64,000 nucleotides of DNA from contig OZ245996.1 of NCBI GenBank assembly GCA_965230205.1, positions 1,736,001-1,800,000 on the forward strand, given 5' to 3'. Positions 1 to 9,141 of this stretch are shown in pieces (within the stretch, counting starts at the first letter, position 1; every line of letters starts with the position of its first letter). The DNA is from CANLBN01 sp965230205 (lineage in GTDB: Bacteria; Pseudomonadota; Gammaproteobacteria; Pseudomonadales; Cellvibrionaceae). The notes beneath the pieces are model-generated. The model was not told the DNA's origin. It worked only from the letters and a program-made list of their open reading frames with translations, and ran no database searches. Made by a program: the position numbers and the translations under genes.

Positions 1-235
1 AGTCATAACTAGACGATGTTGGGCGGTTGCCTGCACGAACATATAAATCTGCATCACCACTACCACCACTAATGGAAATATCTAAATTAGAAGCATTGGC
101 GGGAACGGTCAACTCATATTCAAGCGTATTACCACGTGAAGTATTTAAGTTATTCAGTGTCGCATTATTGTTAATGGGCATAGCTTGTGCAGTAGAAAAT
201 AAACAGGCAAAAGCGCCTGCCAAAAAAAATCGCAT
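1..235 (-). CDS. Exported protein with pre-peptidase C-terminal (PPC) domain, 3' part outside window
   Basis: Only the first 78 codons are present and the gene runs off the left edge. The start ATG (233-235) follows a good Shine-Dalgarno, AGGAG. The N-terminus MRFFLAGAFACLFSTAQA is a clear signal peptide cleaved near AQA-MP. Residues ~25-70 are Asn/Thr/Ser-rich and contain GGSGDADLYVR, the hallmark of PPC domains, which are beta-sandwiches usually found at the C-terminus of secreted proteases and other exported enzymes. Here the domain directly follows the signal peptide, so the protein may be a small stand-alone PPC protein or a multi-domain enzyme with an N-terminal copy; the missing part would decide. 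Secretion is well supported, the enzymatic role is not known. Confidence 0.8.
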   Translation of the reverse strand, partial: MRFFLAGAFACLFSTAQAMPINNNATLNNLNTSRGNTLEYELTVPANASNLDISISGGSGDADLYVRAGNRPTSSSYD

Positions 236-450
236 ACTCGATCTCCTAGGGTGTGAGGAAGTGTTGTGGAAAAAAGGAGTATGGAATCGATTTTTTAACT
301 ATTCGTTACATCTATATGTCACATCGATAGAGTGTGAAGTATTTGGCGTTTTTTATTTTCATAATAAAAAATAAAAGTAACTAATAAGAATATTTTAGGG
401 GTTATCCCTTATTGATATTTTTTGGAGTATTTAAGAATAAATTTTAAGAA

Positions 451-486
451 AAACTTACAGATAAACTATAGTTTATCTGTAAGTTT
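451..486. terminator. Perfect 36-bp palindrome, likely terminator of the IDO-like gene
   Basis: Two 18-base arms are exact reverse complements with no spacer (centre between 468 and 469), starting AAACTTACAG and ending CTGTAAGTTT. It lies 36 bp beyond the stop codon of the minus-strand dioxygenase gene. On that strand the hairpin is followed by TTCTTAAAATTTAT, a moderately T-rich tail. A rho-independent terminator is the simplest reading; an operator for the gene at 1-235 cannot be excluded. Confidence 0.6.
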
Positions 487-521
487 AGTTGTGCTAGAAG
501 GGTGAATATAACATTAAAAGA

Positions 522-1733
522 TTATGCGAGCTCTTCCGCGTAACTGATTTTTCCTGACTGGGTAATTTCATAAAGCGCGCCCAAATATTGTTGATAATCT
601 GAGCCGCCAGTGCCATATCCAAGGTTACCTAATTGCCCAGGTTTCCCTATGTAAGGGTTGACTGTGCTCTTATGGCCTTGCCTCATACCTGCGACGCCAT
701 GTATACATTGATTATAAGCAGAGACAAGCTCTCTGTTTTCTCTGTGCTTAATAACAATATCGCGAATAGGGCTTTCTTGTTCGACAAATCGAATAAACTG
801 ACGATGGCCTAAAGGCATATAATCGCGAAAATCTAAATATTCATCCAGCGTCGCTGTTTGTAAAGGTTCCCATTCGGTTGGCATATTTTGTCGGTGCCAT
901 TGGTCCTGACGATGGACGCTCAGCAAGGCATCAAAAAAAGGAATAACACTAGACTGGCTACCGGTTTCGCCTCGGTATTGGGTTTGCTCTGCGGGTATGT
1001 CTCCATAGGCAACGTCGGTATTATTTTTCCAGCCTTTCAAGAACAGTCGAATATAGTTACGGAAAATATCCGGAGAGACAACGTTTTTAACCGATAAAAA
1101 TGTTGCTTTCATTTGTTTTAAAATGGAAGCAATTTCATTCAAGTGGGCAGTAAGCGTATCTATGTCCTCTATCTCTGCAGCAGCGATAGCTTGTTCCCCT
1201 AAATGGAAAGAGCGGCCCGCTACATATTCATAGGCGACATGTACCACAACAAACATTTTCTCATCATCTCTGTCTGAAAAAGTGGCGAGGGTTGTGAGGT
1301 TCTCAATGGTTACAGGTCCAGCAGGATCGATTAGTTTCCAATTTCGTAAAACATAATCGGCATAATTAAAAATAGGAGGTTCATTAACCTGCTCGCTGAC
1401 TTGAATTAAAGGGATCGATAACTGCGAAGGTAGTTTATTTCTAGCGTCTAAGGTTTCGTCGTGAAATTTAGGCTCCCAGACATACGCTTGGGCCAGCATA
1501 CTTAAGATTAATTTCGCTCGTCCTAGCTCCCCTGTTGATAGCGATGTCGTATCCAATAATGGCATATTGTCGACGGCATCACCGAGTTGAAACTTTTCAA
1601 GTAAATCAGGCAATGCGTTAATTAGATCATCCCAGACTTTATACTCATCAGAAAGCTTTTCTAAAGGGTCAACGGGAGGAAGAAATCCGCGGGTAACTTG
1701 TATTTGAAAGTCAGACAAATTAATTTTTTTCAT
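522..1733 (-). CDS. Indoleamine 2,3-dioxygenase (IDO)-family haem protein
   Basis: The 403-aa length matches the IDO family. IDO enzymes open the indole ring of L-tryptophan with O2 to N-formylkynurenine in the cytoplasm. The C-terminal half has family signatures: FRDYMPLGHRQFI (residues ~303-314), comparable to MPPAHRNFL of animal IDO; MRQGHKSTVNPYI (350-362), whose His354 aligns with the proximal haem ligand; and GTGGSDYQQYL (374-384), matching the GTGGTD loop. The N-terminal half is all-helical and more diverged. No other kynurenine-pathway gene lies next to it, so tryptophan as substrate is not proven by context; other bacterial IDO-superfamily members act on indole-containing secondary metabolites. 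The gene is monocistronic, with a strong hairpin downstream and a ~300-bp AT-rich leader. Confidence 0.85.
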   Translation of the reverse strand: MKKINLSDFQIQVTRGFLPPVDPLEKLSDEYKVWDDLINALPDLLEKFQLGDAVDNMPLLDTTSLSTGELGRAKLILSMLAQAYVWEPKFHDETLDARNKLPSQLSIPLIQVSEQVNEPPIFNYADYVLRNWKLIDPAGPVTIENLTTLATFSDRDDEKMFVVVHVAYEYVAGRSFHLGEQAIAAAEIEDIDTLTAHLNEIASILKQMKATFLSVKNVVSPDIFRNYIRLFLKGWKNNTDVAYGDIPAEQTQYRGETGSQSSVIPFFDALLSVHRQDQWHRQNMPTEWEPLQTATLDEYLDFRDYMPLGHRQFIRFVEQESPIRDIVIKHRENRELVSAYNQCIHGVAGMRQGHKSTVNPYIGKPGQLGNLGYGTGGSDYQQYLGALYEITQSGKISYAEELA

Positions 1734-1920
1734 AGGTATCCCTTTTATTATTAAATTGATAGATATAACGATTAAAATTAAAAAATAGTATTGTCGGTAA
1801 AACTAAAAAATATTATGTTGTGAGTTTAAATGTTGATTTTTGTGACAAAAAATTTATGTTGTCCTGTGTGAAAAGTATTCACGACGTTAACGCGATAAAA
1901 GAAAGAGTTAAATGGATTTT

Positions 1921-1965
1921 GACGCCATTTTTAAATTTGAGAGAAAAATTTAAATTAAGTGGCGC
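1921..1965 (-). terminator. Imperfect inverted repeat after the GIY-YIG-like lipoprotein gene
   Basis: GACGCCATTTTTAAATTT is mirrored after a short loop by AAATTTAAATTAAGTGGCGC, giving an AT-rich stem with GC-rich base. It lies ~65 bp past the stop of the minus-strand gene at 2030 and upstream of the IDO gene start. It may be a terminator, but no good T-run follows. Confidence 0.35.
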
Positions 1966-2029
1966 AAAAATTAACATTTAAACGTAAGGAGAGTACAAGA
2001 ATGGGAGTTAAGGAACGTTATTGTGAGGG

Positions 2030-2770
2030 CTAATCGCTACTAATGAGTTTCAAGTCACTATTGATATAGTTATCCAAATTACCGCTATTCCCTTTTATTT
2101 TGAGCGTTGTTTTAGGATATACGTGTGCATTTGCTTTAACAATATTCGCTTGCGTCTTATAAGTATTTACTAATACAGAATGTATACGTTGCCTGTCTTT
2201 TTGTAATATGGAAAAGCTATAACAAAGCTCTTCGCCTGGCGTTAAGTATTTTTCCCATGCTTTTGTTGTGTTGTGGTTGCGTATAGCCCTTTGGATATTG
2301 GCATTTTGGCCAATATATAATAATTTGTTAAGGTTTACCGTATTGTTCTTTGGTTTATAACGGCAGCTATGAGCAAGGTATATCCCAGGTTTAGTTGTTA
2401 TTTTTGAGATATTTTTAGTTAAATAATACCCAGCAAAATGTAACTCTTGACCGCAAATGATCTTGGGGACTTTATTGATATCAATGCTTTTGAAATTAAG
2501 CGAATAATTTGGCGCCCCATTTCTGGCCATAGTGAAGTGGTCAGTTCTTTTTCTTATATTGCAAATTTCACCATCCAATACTTTAATGCTGGATTGCAAA
2601 GCAGTAATGTCGGACTTTAAATTTTTTTGGTTTTCAATAAGCCCTTTATTTAATTGAGCCAATTCAGACTCTAGAAGACTAATTTTATCTTCTAGCTCCT
2701 GAATTTTATTTGAAGAGCAGCCTCCAGCTAAAATAATAAGAAAAGGTATATATAGTGCTTTCATATCCAT
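2030..2770 (-). CDS. Lipoprotein with coiled coil and GIY-YIG-like domain
   Basis: The 246-aa protein starts with a short hydrophobic signal ending in LAGGC, a lipobox with Cys18 as lipidated residue. Residues ~22-65 form a coiled coil (heptads of Leu/Ile in ELEDKISLLESELAQL). The C-terminal part resembles a GIY-YIG fold: KPGIYLA (128-133), LLYIGQN (150-156) and helix IQRAIRNHNTTKAWEKYL. The expected catalytic Glu of the family, in a later helix, appears replaced by His197 (RQRIHSVLV), so nuclease activity is doubtful. A GIY-YIG-like domain outside the cytoplasmic membrane would be unusual. It lies 11 bp downstream of the Tat-signal protein gene, so the two are probably co-transcribed. The lipoprotein call is firm; the domain call is by motif only. 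Confidence 0.65.
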   Translation of the reverse strand: MDMKALYIPFLIILAGGCSSNKIQELEDKISLLESELAQLNKGLIENQKNLKSDITALQSSIKVLDGEICNIRKRTDHFTMARNGAPNYSLNFKSIDINKVPKIICGQELHFAGYYLTKNISKITTKPGIYLAHSCRYKPKNNTVNLNKLLYIGQNANIQRAIRNHNTTKAWEKYLTPGEELCYSFSILQKDRQRIHSVLVNTYKTQANIVKANAHVYPKTTLKIKGNSGNLDNYINSDLKLISSD

Positions 2771-2781
2771 TATCCATTGAC

Positions 2782-3396
2782 TTAATGTCTGAAAATGCCT
2801 TGATCTTCATTGATAACAACAATGTTTCCTGATGTATGTCCAGAAAAGTTAGGGTTGTCCGATAAGGTGTTGAGTCTCACAACACCTTGGAAAGGTAAGT
2901 CGGAAATAATATGGCTGACACTATCCGATTGCCCAGGGTCAACAACAACATGATTGTTGGTTCCGATTTTTTGAATTGAATTTCCAGTTGTTGAATCAAT
3001 AACTTCAAAGCCTAAGTTAGCAATTATCTGCTCGCTACTTTTATTGGTATAGCCTAAGTTAAAGTTATTTTCTGAATTGTTAACCCATACAGATTGCGCA
3101 TTATATTGCTTGGCTAAAGCGTAAACTTCATTAGATACTAGCGCGAGTGACCCGCCTGCAATCGATAAGTTTGCAAGAGACTTAAAATTCATTCGGAAAG
3201 AATTTCTTACGAAATTATTTTGAATAATTTTTCGTGCGCTATTTCTAATAACTGTTCTACCTACACCCCCAAAAACAAAGCGAAACAGCACGCCCAAAAA
3301 AGCATCAGATTGGTTGGGGGCAAGCGCAATTCCGTTAGACAGAATGATTGTGCTAGTCATTTTTACAAACTGTCTTCTATTAATCTTAGAGTTCAT
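2782..3396 (-). CDS. Exported protein with twin-arginine signal, function unknown
   Basis: The 204-aa protein begins MNSKINRRQFVKMTSTIILSN; NRRQFVK matches the Tat motif (S/T)RRxFLK, so export as a folded protein is likely. After a hydrophobic stretch and a basic, Asn-rich region, residues ~100-195 look like an Ig-like or beta-sandwich domain (NNFNLGYTNKSSEQIIANLG, then VVVDPGQSD). No cofactor-binding motif is seen, although Tat substrates often carry one. It is first in a probable two-gene unit with the GIY-YIG-like lipoprotein. A Shine-Dalgarno TAGGAG precedes the ATG. No family recognised. Confidence 0.7.
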   Translation of the reverse strand: MNSKINRRQFVKMTSTIILSNGIALAPNQSDAFLGVLFRFVFGGVGRTVIRNSARKIIQNNFVRNSFRMNFKSLANLSIAGGSLALVSNEVYALAKQYNAQSVWVNNSENNFNLGYTNKSSEQIIANLGFEVIDSTTGNSIQKIGTNNHVVVDPGQSDSVSHIISDLPFQGVVRLNTLSDNPNFSGHTSGNIVVINEDQGIFRH

Positions 3397-3759
3397 AACA
3401 TTCTCCTAAACTAATTCTGAAGGTGCTTTGATTTTTGAATAATCAATTGGTTAAGTCAAGATTTCTATTGTAGATTTTTTATAATGGCGCAAAAAATAAC
3501 CTGAAACAATTGAAAATTATTATGTTTAAGTACTTGATGTAAAAGGAAAGTCTGATTCTATGGATAGGTTTTTAAATTTTTTAATTAATCCGTTATTTTT
3601 CTAAATCGCATTCTCATTTTTTAATAAAAATTAATATATTTTTATGTGTAGTAACATTGTAATAATAGTGTGAAAACCTTTACAGATAACGATTGTAAGG
3701 ATACGGATAGGCGTGATTTTTATATGTCAATAGTCATTTTTAGTTGATGCTAATAACAA
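3397..3759. other. Intergenic region, AT-rich
   Basis: This 363-bp gap lies between the end of lhr and the start of the Tat-signal gene, both on the minus strand. It is very AT-rich, with several TATAAT-like hexamers, and should hold the promoter of the 3396-2030 gene pair and the 3' end of the lhr transcript. No ORF, repeat or convincing operator was found. Confidence 0.5.
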
Positions 3760-6700
3760 TTATTCAGGGTTTGATAAAAACGTAGCTGGGTTTTGTTTTT
3801 GCAAAAGAATATTCTTTATCTTCCATTCAATATCAGCAGTCTGTGCTTGTAAATAATGAGTTTGATTGCCTTGTTGCACTGCAATGGCAACCCCATTCTT
3901 AAATAAAATGCGATGGCTGGCTTGAGCGGTAATTTTTTGGCCAGGCAGAATAACGCCAACGAGGTTAAGTGGATCGGCGGCACTTAGTGTAATATAAGAG
4001 TCTGTTTTTTTGTTACGTTGTTTGCGTAATAAGCCCACAGCGTCTGGGCTGGCAAATTGTTCTCCGCCGAATCCATCGACAAAACGGCCGCCGCGAATTT
4101 CGCCGCGAGCTTCTAGCCGACGGAATACATACAATAGTTCTCGCCATGGCGGTAAACCGCTTTCTCTTTCCAATAATTTTCTAAAAACCACGCCATAGCG
4201 TATGAGTAATGTTTCTGCAATAAACTCTAAGGTCTCGTAAGGTGTCTGTAGCCAACGCTGTTGTTTTTTTTCTGTGTGCTGTGGTTCGAGAGAAGCTGTT
4301 TCTGGGGTGCTGCCCGAATGTATCAGCGCCCAGCGCCCGGCATTATCGATGGTATTCATGGGAGTTAAGCGAGCGCTTAACGAACGCCGCTTTGATCGTT
4401 TGGCAATATCGTTTTTCTTTTTAGCCGGTGCAATTAGTGCGCGTAAACCAGCAAAGCTATCAGAATTAACAATCCCATTGGTGACCAGTTCCCCCAAGGC
4501 TGTTTCTGCCTGGCTGCGTAACAAGTTGCTTGAATTATTCTGGTTGTGATAAAGCTCAGGGAAAAATGAGGCCCCCCTTTCTTTTAAGTGAATCAGCAAA
4601 GTATTGGCGGTGGATGATAATTCAATATTATTTTCTTCTAAGGTACGTGATTGCAACGAATGCCAGATCGATTGGTGTTGGCGTTCAACAAATGTAATGG
4701 GGGTAGTTCTAATCGGCCCTTTAGCTGATTTTTTATTGCCTTTGCTGTTATAGTTTTTATTAAGAAGGCGTAGCCAGGTAAATTCACCACTTAAGCACAA
4801 CTGATCCAAATCATAAGTGCTAAACTCATCAATACGATCTCGTAAAATGTCGCTTTCCCACGCACAAGCAGGGATCGCAAAACCCTCTAGCTGACGCAAC
4901 GAATTGGCTAATGCCTGTGGTCCACTGGGTTTTTCTTCGCCAAGGTGTTGCCAGTCAAATAAAAACATCATAAGTTCAGCAGGCGTAACCGGTTTTATTT
5001 CGTTGCGCAATCGCTTAAGAGTATAACGATGAATGCGGGCCAGTAAGCCGCGTTCACACCATTGTTTGTCTCTTAAAGTGCACTTTTTCGGCAATAGCTG
5101 TGTCTGTTCCGTGCTTGAACCCTCATTTGCTTTAGAGGTCTCTAATGGCGTTGTGTCATCTGTTGGCGGTAAAAATTGCCCTTGCATGGCATATCCTTCT
5201 TGCTCCAATGCCAAACAGGCCAGGCCAACATCACTAATGTTTGACTGTAAACTTTGTGCAAGGCTATTTTCGGTAACCGGCCCTAAGCCTTGCAGACGAT
5301 GGCGGATAATCTCGGTCAAAGCATCATGGCTTTGCCAGTCTTGTTTGCTATTGATGCCAACAGGGGCAATGATCGGCTCAATAGTGCCCGAAGGATGAAG
5401 GCATTGAAGTAAGCGTAAGCGTTCTGCGCTCACCCAGAGCTTACCGTCCGCTATAGTAAATAATGTGGCTCTTTTGTTGTGTGTTAACTCCGTTAATAAC
5501 CCTGCCCATTGATTATCATCGGCCTCTTGTTGGGTAATAAAACCAAGCATGAGTAACGCATCATGCGCTTCATCTAATGTAGTGGCGGTTGGCCAGGCTT
5601 CTTTGCAGACCCGTTCAATGGCAGCAGGGTCAAGGGTGCCAAGATCTCTTGCGCTTTCAACATCTAAATTGCGGTTGGCGTTAACAGCACGCGTGCGGCG
5701 TTCTTCAGCAGGTGCATCATCTAAAAAGGCGTAGGGCTTAGCCGTTAAAATTTCCTGTGCCAAAGGAGAAGGGGTCACTAAATCTCGGCAACTGATTGTG
5801 ATTTCTTTGGCTTCGATTTTTCGTAAGAGCTTTTCAAGTCCAACAATATCCATCACCTGATGCAAACAGTCATAAATGGTTTGGTTAACTAAAGGGTGGT
5901 CCGGGATTTCGCGCTCGCCCACAATGTTATCCTGGCAGGCAATTTGGTCAGGGAAGACCACCGCAACCAAATCCTCTGCATTGTTACGCTGAAATTGCGC
6001 AGGCACTCGTTTGCCACTTTGGTTGCGTTTAACTGCAAGGGCAATACTGGCATCCCAACGCCAATGTGTTGGGAATAACGGCGCTTGCAACACAGCCTGA
6101 GTCACCACCTCTTTAATCGAGGTGGATTGCAAATAATGAATCACTTCTTCCAGTGGGAAGCTATGTGTCGACCCTAAAGAAATAACAATGCTGTCTTCCA
6201 GAGCGGCTGCCTGTAATTCAAAATTAAACTTGCGGCAGAACTTTTTACGCAGTGCCAGCCCCCACGCTCGATTTAAACGAGAGCCATAGGGTGAATGAAT
6301 CACGATGTGATGGTCACCCGTTTCATCAAAAAAACGTTCGAAAAAAATATGCTCCTGCGTTGGCATGCCTTTTAAAGCCGCTTGTGTTGCGGCGAGATAC
6401 TCTACCAGTTGTACAGCCGCTTGCCCGGAGATATGAATGTTTTTAACAACCCATTCAATCGTATAGTCGGCATCTAGTTCAGTGAGTTTGTCGGCAATTA
6501 ACTGACGTAAATTCGATACGGCTTCGCTGAGTTCCAGTGTGCGACCTGCCCCTTCGCCTAGCCAGAAGGGAATGCTGGGTGGTAAGCCATGGGCATCTTC
6601 CACGCGGACAATACCGTTTTCAATACGCAAAATGCGGTAGGACTGATTACCCAACTGAAAAATATCACCGGGCAGGCTCTCAATAGAAAAGTCTTCATTT

Positions 6701-8262
6701 AATGTACCTATTTTATGTCCTTGGGGTTCTAGCAAAACATCGTAATCAAAATGGTCTGGAATCGCCCCGGCATTTGTCACAGCCGTTAAGCGGGCACTTT
6801 TTCGTGGTCGTAATTCTTTATTAACTTCATCGCGATAAATATAGGCACCACGTCGCCCGCGACGAGTGGCAAAACCATCGGCGACCATGGCAACCACCTG
6901 CTCAAACTCATCCTGACTCAAATCGCGGTAAGGGTAAGCTGACGTCAATGTTGTGTAGAGTGCATCTTCGTGCCACTCGCGGCTGGCAACTTCCGCAATA
7001 ATTTGTTGTGACAGCACATCCAGTGGTGAATGACAGACTTCCAGTGTATCCATCTCACCTTGCTCAATGCCATGAAGCAAGGCCGTGCATTCAACCAAGT
7101 CATCGCGGCTGGTGGGGAACAGCCGTCCTTTGGGTAAACCGCCGACAGCATGGCCGCTCCGGCCAACGCGCTGTAAGAAAGCAGCAATACCATGAGGAGA
7201 GCCCAACTGGCAGACCAGATCGACATCGCCAATATCAATACCTAACTCCATCGATGCCGTGGCTACCATTGCTTTTAACTGGCCATGCTTTAATTTTTGC
7301 TCAGCCTCTAAACGGTGCTCTTTAGCCAAGCTGCCATGGTGGGCGGCTACGTGCTCTTCGCCAATGCGTTCTGCTAAAAAACGCGTCGCTCTCTCACAGA
7401 AGCGGCGATTATTGACAAAGATTAAGGTCGTCGTATGGTCGCGAATGAGCTCCGCTAAACGGTCATAGACTTCTTGCCAGACTTCATTCGACATCAGGCC
7501 TTCCAGTGGTGACGCCGTGACTTCAATGGCTAGGTCTCGCTTGCGGTTATGACCACTATCGACAATTAAGCACGGTTCATCCCGTGCGCCGACTAAAAAA
7601 TGGCTAACCGTTTCGATGGGTTTTTGGGTGGCTGACAAACCAATGCGAGTGAGCCTTTGCTTGCCAGTACTCGATTCTTGCTCAGCTAATGCCTGCAAGC
7701 GCTCCAGCGATAAACTTAAATGAGCGCCGCGTTTATTGCCAGCCAATGCGTGAATCTCATCGACAATGACCGAACGCACCGTGCGCAACATATTGCGCCC
7801 ACTGGCCGAGGTTAACAAAATATACAAAGACTCCGGCGTCGTTACCAAAATATGTGGGGGAAACTTCGCCATCCGTGCTCGCTCACTTTGGGGTGTGTCC
7901 CCGGTGCGTACCTGGGCGCGAATGCCAATACTGGGCAGGCCATGGGCGTTGAGCGAATCTTCAATGCCGCAAATCGGGTGTTGAAGGTTTTTTTGAATAT
8001 CGTTAGAGAGTGCTTTCAGAGGTGAGACATACAATACATAAGTCTGGTTCTCAAGCTGGCCTGCTTGCAAACCCTCCTGTACCAAATCGTCAATCGCGGC
8101 TAAAAAAGCGGCCAGTGTTTTACCGCTACCCGTCGGTGCTGCAATTAAACAATGCTGACCTTGCTTAATGGCAGGCCAGGCATCGCGCTGAGCAGGTGTT
8201 GGTGTTGAGTAAGTTGACTCAAACCATTCCCGAACCGCAGGGTGAAAGTCGTTAAAAGGCAT
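3760..8262 (-). CDS. lhr: Large ATP-dependent helicase Lhr
   Basis: The 1500-aa length is close to E. coli Lhr (1538 aa). Lhr is a superfamily 2 3'-5' translocase linked to DNA repair. Motifs in order: Q-like TPAQRDAWP (~22-30), Walker A APTGSGKT (42-49), TPES (~142), DEIH box (168-171), SATQKP (motif III), then RecA2 motifs TLIFVNNRRFCER, ATASMELGIDIGDVDLV and QRVGRSGHAVGG. The long C-terminal half holds the winged-helix and Lhr-type extension domains seen in full-length members, ending with VVFRKLLERESGLPPWRELL. The start at 8262 places the Q-motif at the normal distance from the N-terminus. It is a single-gene unit, divergent from the gene at 8583. Confidence 0.95.
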   Translation of the reverse strand: MPFNDFHPAVREWFESTYSTPTPAQRDAWPAIKQGQHCLIAAPTGSGKTLAAFLAAIDDLVQEGLQAGQLENQTYVLYVSPLKALSNDIQKNLQHPICGIEDSLNAHGLPSIGIRAQVRTGDTPQSERARMAKFPPHILVTTPESLYILLTSASGRNMLRTVRSVIVDEIHALAGNKRGAHLSLSLERLQALAEQESSTGKQRLTRIGLSATQKPIETVSHFLVGARDEPCLIVDSGHNRKRDLAIEVTASPLEGLMSNEVWQEVYDRLAELIRDHTTTLIFVNNRRFCERATRFLAERIGEEHVAAHHGSLAKEHRLEAEQKLKHGQLKAMVATASMELGIDIGDVDLVCQLGSPHGIAAFLQRVGRSGHAVGGLPKGRLFPTSRDDLVECTALLHGIEQGEMDTLEVCHSPLDVLSQQIIAEVASREWHEDALYTTLTSAYPYRDLSQDEFEQVVAMVADGFATRRGRRGAYIYRDEVNKELRPRKSARLTAVTNAGAIPDHFDYDVLLEPQGHKIGTLNEDFSIESLPGDIFQLGNQSYRILRIENGIVRVEDAHGLPPSIPFWLGEGAGRTLELSEAVSNLRQLIADKLTELDADYTIEWVVKNIHISGQAAVQLVEYLAATQAALKGMPTQEHIFFERFFDETGDHHIVIHSPYGSRLNRAWGLALRKKFCRKFNFELQAAALEDSIVISLGSTHSFPLEEVIHYLQSTSIKEVVTQAVLQAPLFPTHWRWDASIALAVKRNQSGKRVPAQFQRNNAEDLVAVVFPDQIACQDNIVGEREIPDHPLVNQTIYDCLHQVMDIVGLEKLLRKIEAKEITISCRDLVTPSPLAQEILTAKPYAFLDDAPAEERRTRAVNANRNLDVESARDLGTLDPAAIERVCKEAWPTATTLDEAHDALLMLGFITQQEADDNQWAGLLTELTHNKRATLFTIADGKLWVSAERLRLLQCLHPSGTIEPIIAPVGINSKQDWQSHDALTEIIRHRLQGLGPVTENSLAQSLQSNISDVGLACLALEQEGYAMQGQFLPPTDDTTPLETSKANEGSSTEQTQLLPKKCTLRDKQWCERGLLARIHRYTLKRLRNEIKPVTPAELMMFLFDWQHLGEEKPSGPQALANSLRQLEGFAIPACAWESDILRDRIDEFSTYDLDQLCLSGEFTWLRLLNKNYNSKGNKKSAKGPIRTTPITFVERQHQSIWHSLQSRTLEENNIELSSTANTLLIHLKERGASFFPELYHNQNNSSNLLRSQAETALGELVTNGIVNSDSFAGLRALIAPAKKKNDIAKRSKRRSLSARLTPMNTIDNAGRWALIHSGSTPETASLEPQHTEKKQQRWLQTPYETLEFIAETLLIRYGVVFRKLLERESGLPPWRELLYVFRRLEARGEIRGGRFVDGFGGEQFASPDAVGLLRKQRNKKTDSYITLSAADPLNLVGVILPGQKITAQASHRILFKNGVAIAVQQGNQTHYLQAQTADIEWKIKNILLQKQNPATFLSNPE

Positions 8263-8582
8263 GGCTTATTCTACCCCAAGCGTAACAAGGATCAATGCCT
8301 GTGATATCACATGATGACCTGTTGAACACGAGGTATGCAAACAGGCGGTTTTAAATGTACGGACTAAGGATGACTGTTTTTGGTTGATTATTTTTAGTGC
8401 GGCTAAAAGTGTTAACAAGTTATCGTTTTAAATAAAAGGTAAGCGCTAATGCATTTTTTGTGGCGCTAAAAGAAGCTTACGGTCTTTAATGAAAAAAACA
8501 TTTAGATATACTCCCGCCGATAAAATACGCGCTACAACATACGTGTGAATAAAACTGCAATCAGCGGTAGAGAAAACGAATA
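8263..8582. other. Divergent promoter region between lhr and an exported-protein gene
   Basis: This 320-bp gap must carry promoters for both flanking genes. A 12-bp perfect palindrome TGTGATATCACA sits at 8300-8311, close to the lhr start; its 2-bp spacer is too short for a CRP site. The part nearest the rightward gene is AT-rich. Nothing else was identified. Confidence 0.4.
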
Positions 8583-9074
8583 ATGAAACGACAATTAATG
8601 ACGCTAGTGCTCAGTGCTCTAGTGCTTTCACCTTGCGGAGCCAGTGACGCCAGTTTGGAAAAAGCACAGCCACCATTGTATCAGTCATTATTGATACAAG
8701 GCTTAGCCGATGCTATCACTGAAACACCGTATTCAGCTTTAGTGCAACAAATGACGGTCGATGTTATTGCGCTACCAGATATCGATAAAAACGATGACTA
8801 CGCCGAAGAGCAGCATATTTATAATGCCGCCGTGCTGGAAACCTATCGTGGCCCGCAGTTAAAAAATATTAGCTATGCTGTGATTGTCGAAAAAGGCAAG
8901 GCTGCTATGTTGTCTAAAGAGCCGGTGATTCTGACTTTATGTGAAAAAGAGGATATATTCTTTTGGCCTGGAGTCAGTTCAACATTTCCTGCGAGTAACC
9001 AAGTCAAAAGTATTGCGAAGGCCGTGAGCAAAAATGTAGACGCTAAACAAGCCTCATTTGCGAATTGCGACTAA
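8583..9074 (+). CDS. Exported protein of unknown function
   Basis: A 163-aa protein whose N-terminus MKRQLMTLVLSALVLSPCGA is a signal peptide cleaved near CGA-SD. The mature ~143 residues contain LPDIDKNDDYAEEQHIYNA, a Tyr/Val-rich strand region LKNISYAVIVEKG and two Cys residues (in LTLCEKED and the penultimate residue) that could form a periplasmic disulfide. The Val/Ile-rich core (VDVIALPDI, VLETYRGPQLKNISYAVIVE) suggests a small beta-rich periplasmic domain. It converges on the aldehyde dehydrogenase gene, with a shared hairpin between. No family recognised. Confidence 0.65.
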   Translation: MKRQLMTLVLSALVLSPCGASDASLEKAQPPLYQSLLIQGLADAITETPYSALVQQMTVDVIALPDIDKNDDYAEEQHIYNAAVLETYRGPQLKNISYAVIVEKGKAAMLSKEPVILTLCEKEDIFFWPGVSSTFPASNQVKSIAKAVSKNVDAKQASFANCD

Positions 9075-9086
9075 AAATAGAGCAGC

Positions 9087-9122
9087 AAGCAGCGCAAAGT
9101 AATAGATAGCTTTGGCTGCTTT
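9087..9122. terminator. Hairpin between convergent genes
   Basis: AAGCAGCGCAAAG (9087-9099) pairs with CTTTGGCTGCTTT (9110-9122), with one mismatch, around a 10-base loop. It sits between the convergent genes ending at 9074 and 9142, and TTGTTGTT follows on the plus strand. A bidirectional rho-independent terminator is likely. Confidence 0.65.
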
Positions 9123-9141
9123 GTTGTTAAAACAATATAAT

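Noticed and set aside
27..374. Plus-strand open frame of 115 codons at the left edge
   Set aside because: It runs opposite to a minus-strand gene with Shine-Dalgarno, signal peptide and a PPC motif; its own translation shows no domain.
6945..7325. Open frames inside lhr on both strands
   Set aside because: They overlap conserved helicase motifs and show no domains; they are shadows of the real frame.
8300..8311. TGTGATATCACA as a CRP site
   Set aside because: CRP half-sites need a 6-bp spacer; here it is 2 bp. Left as an unexplained palindrome.
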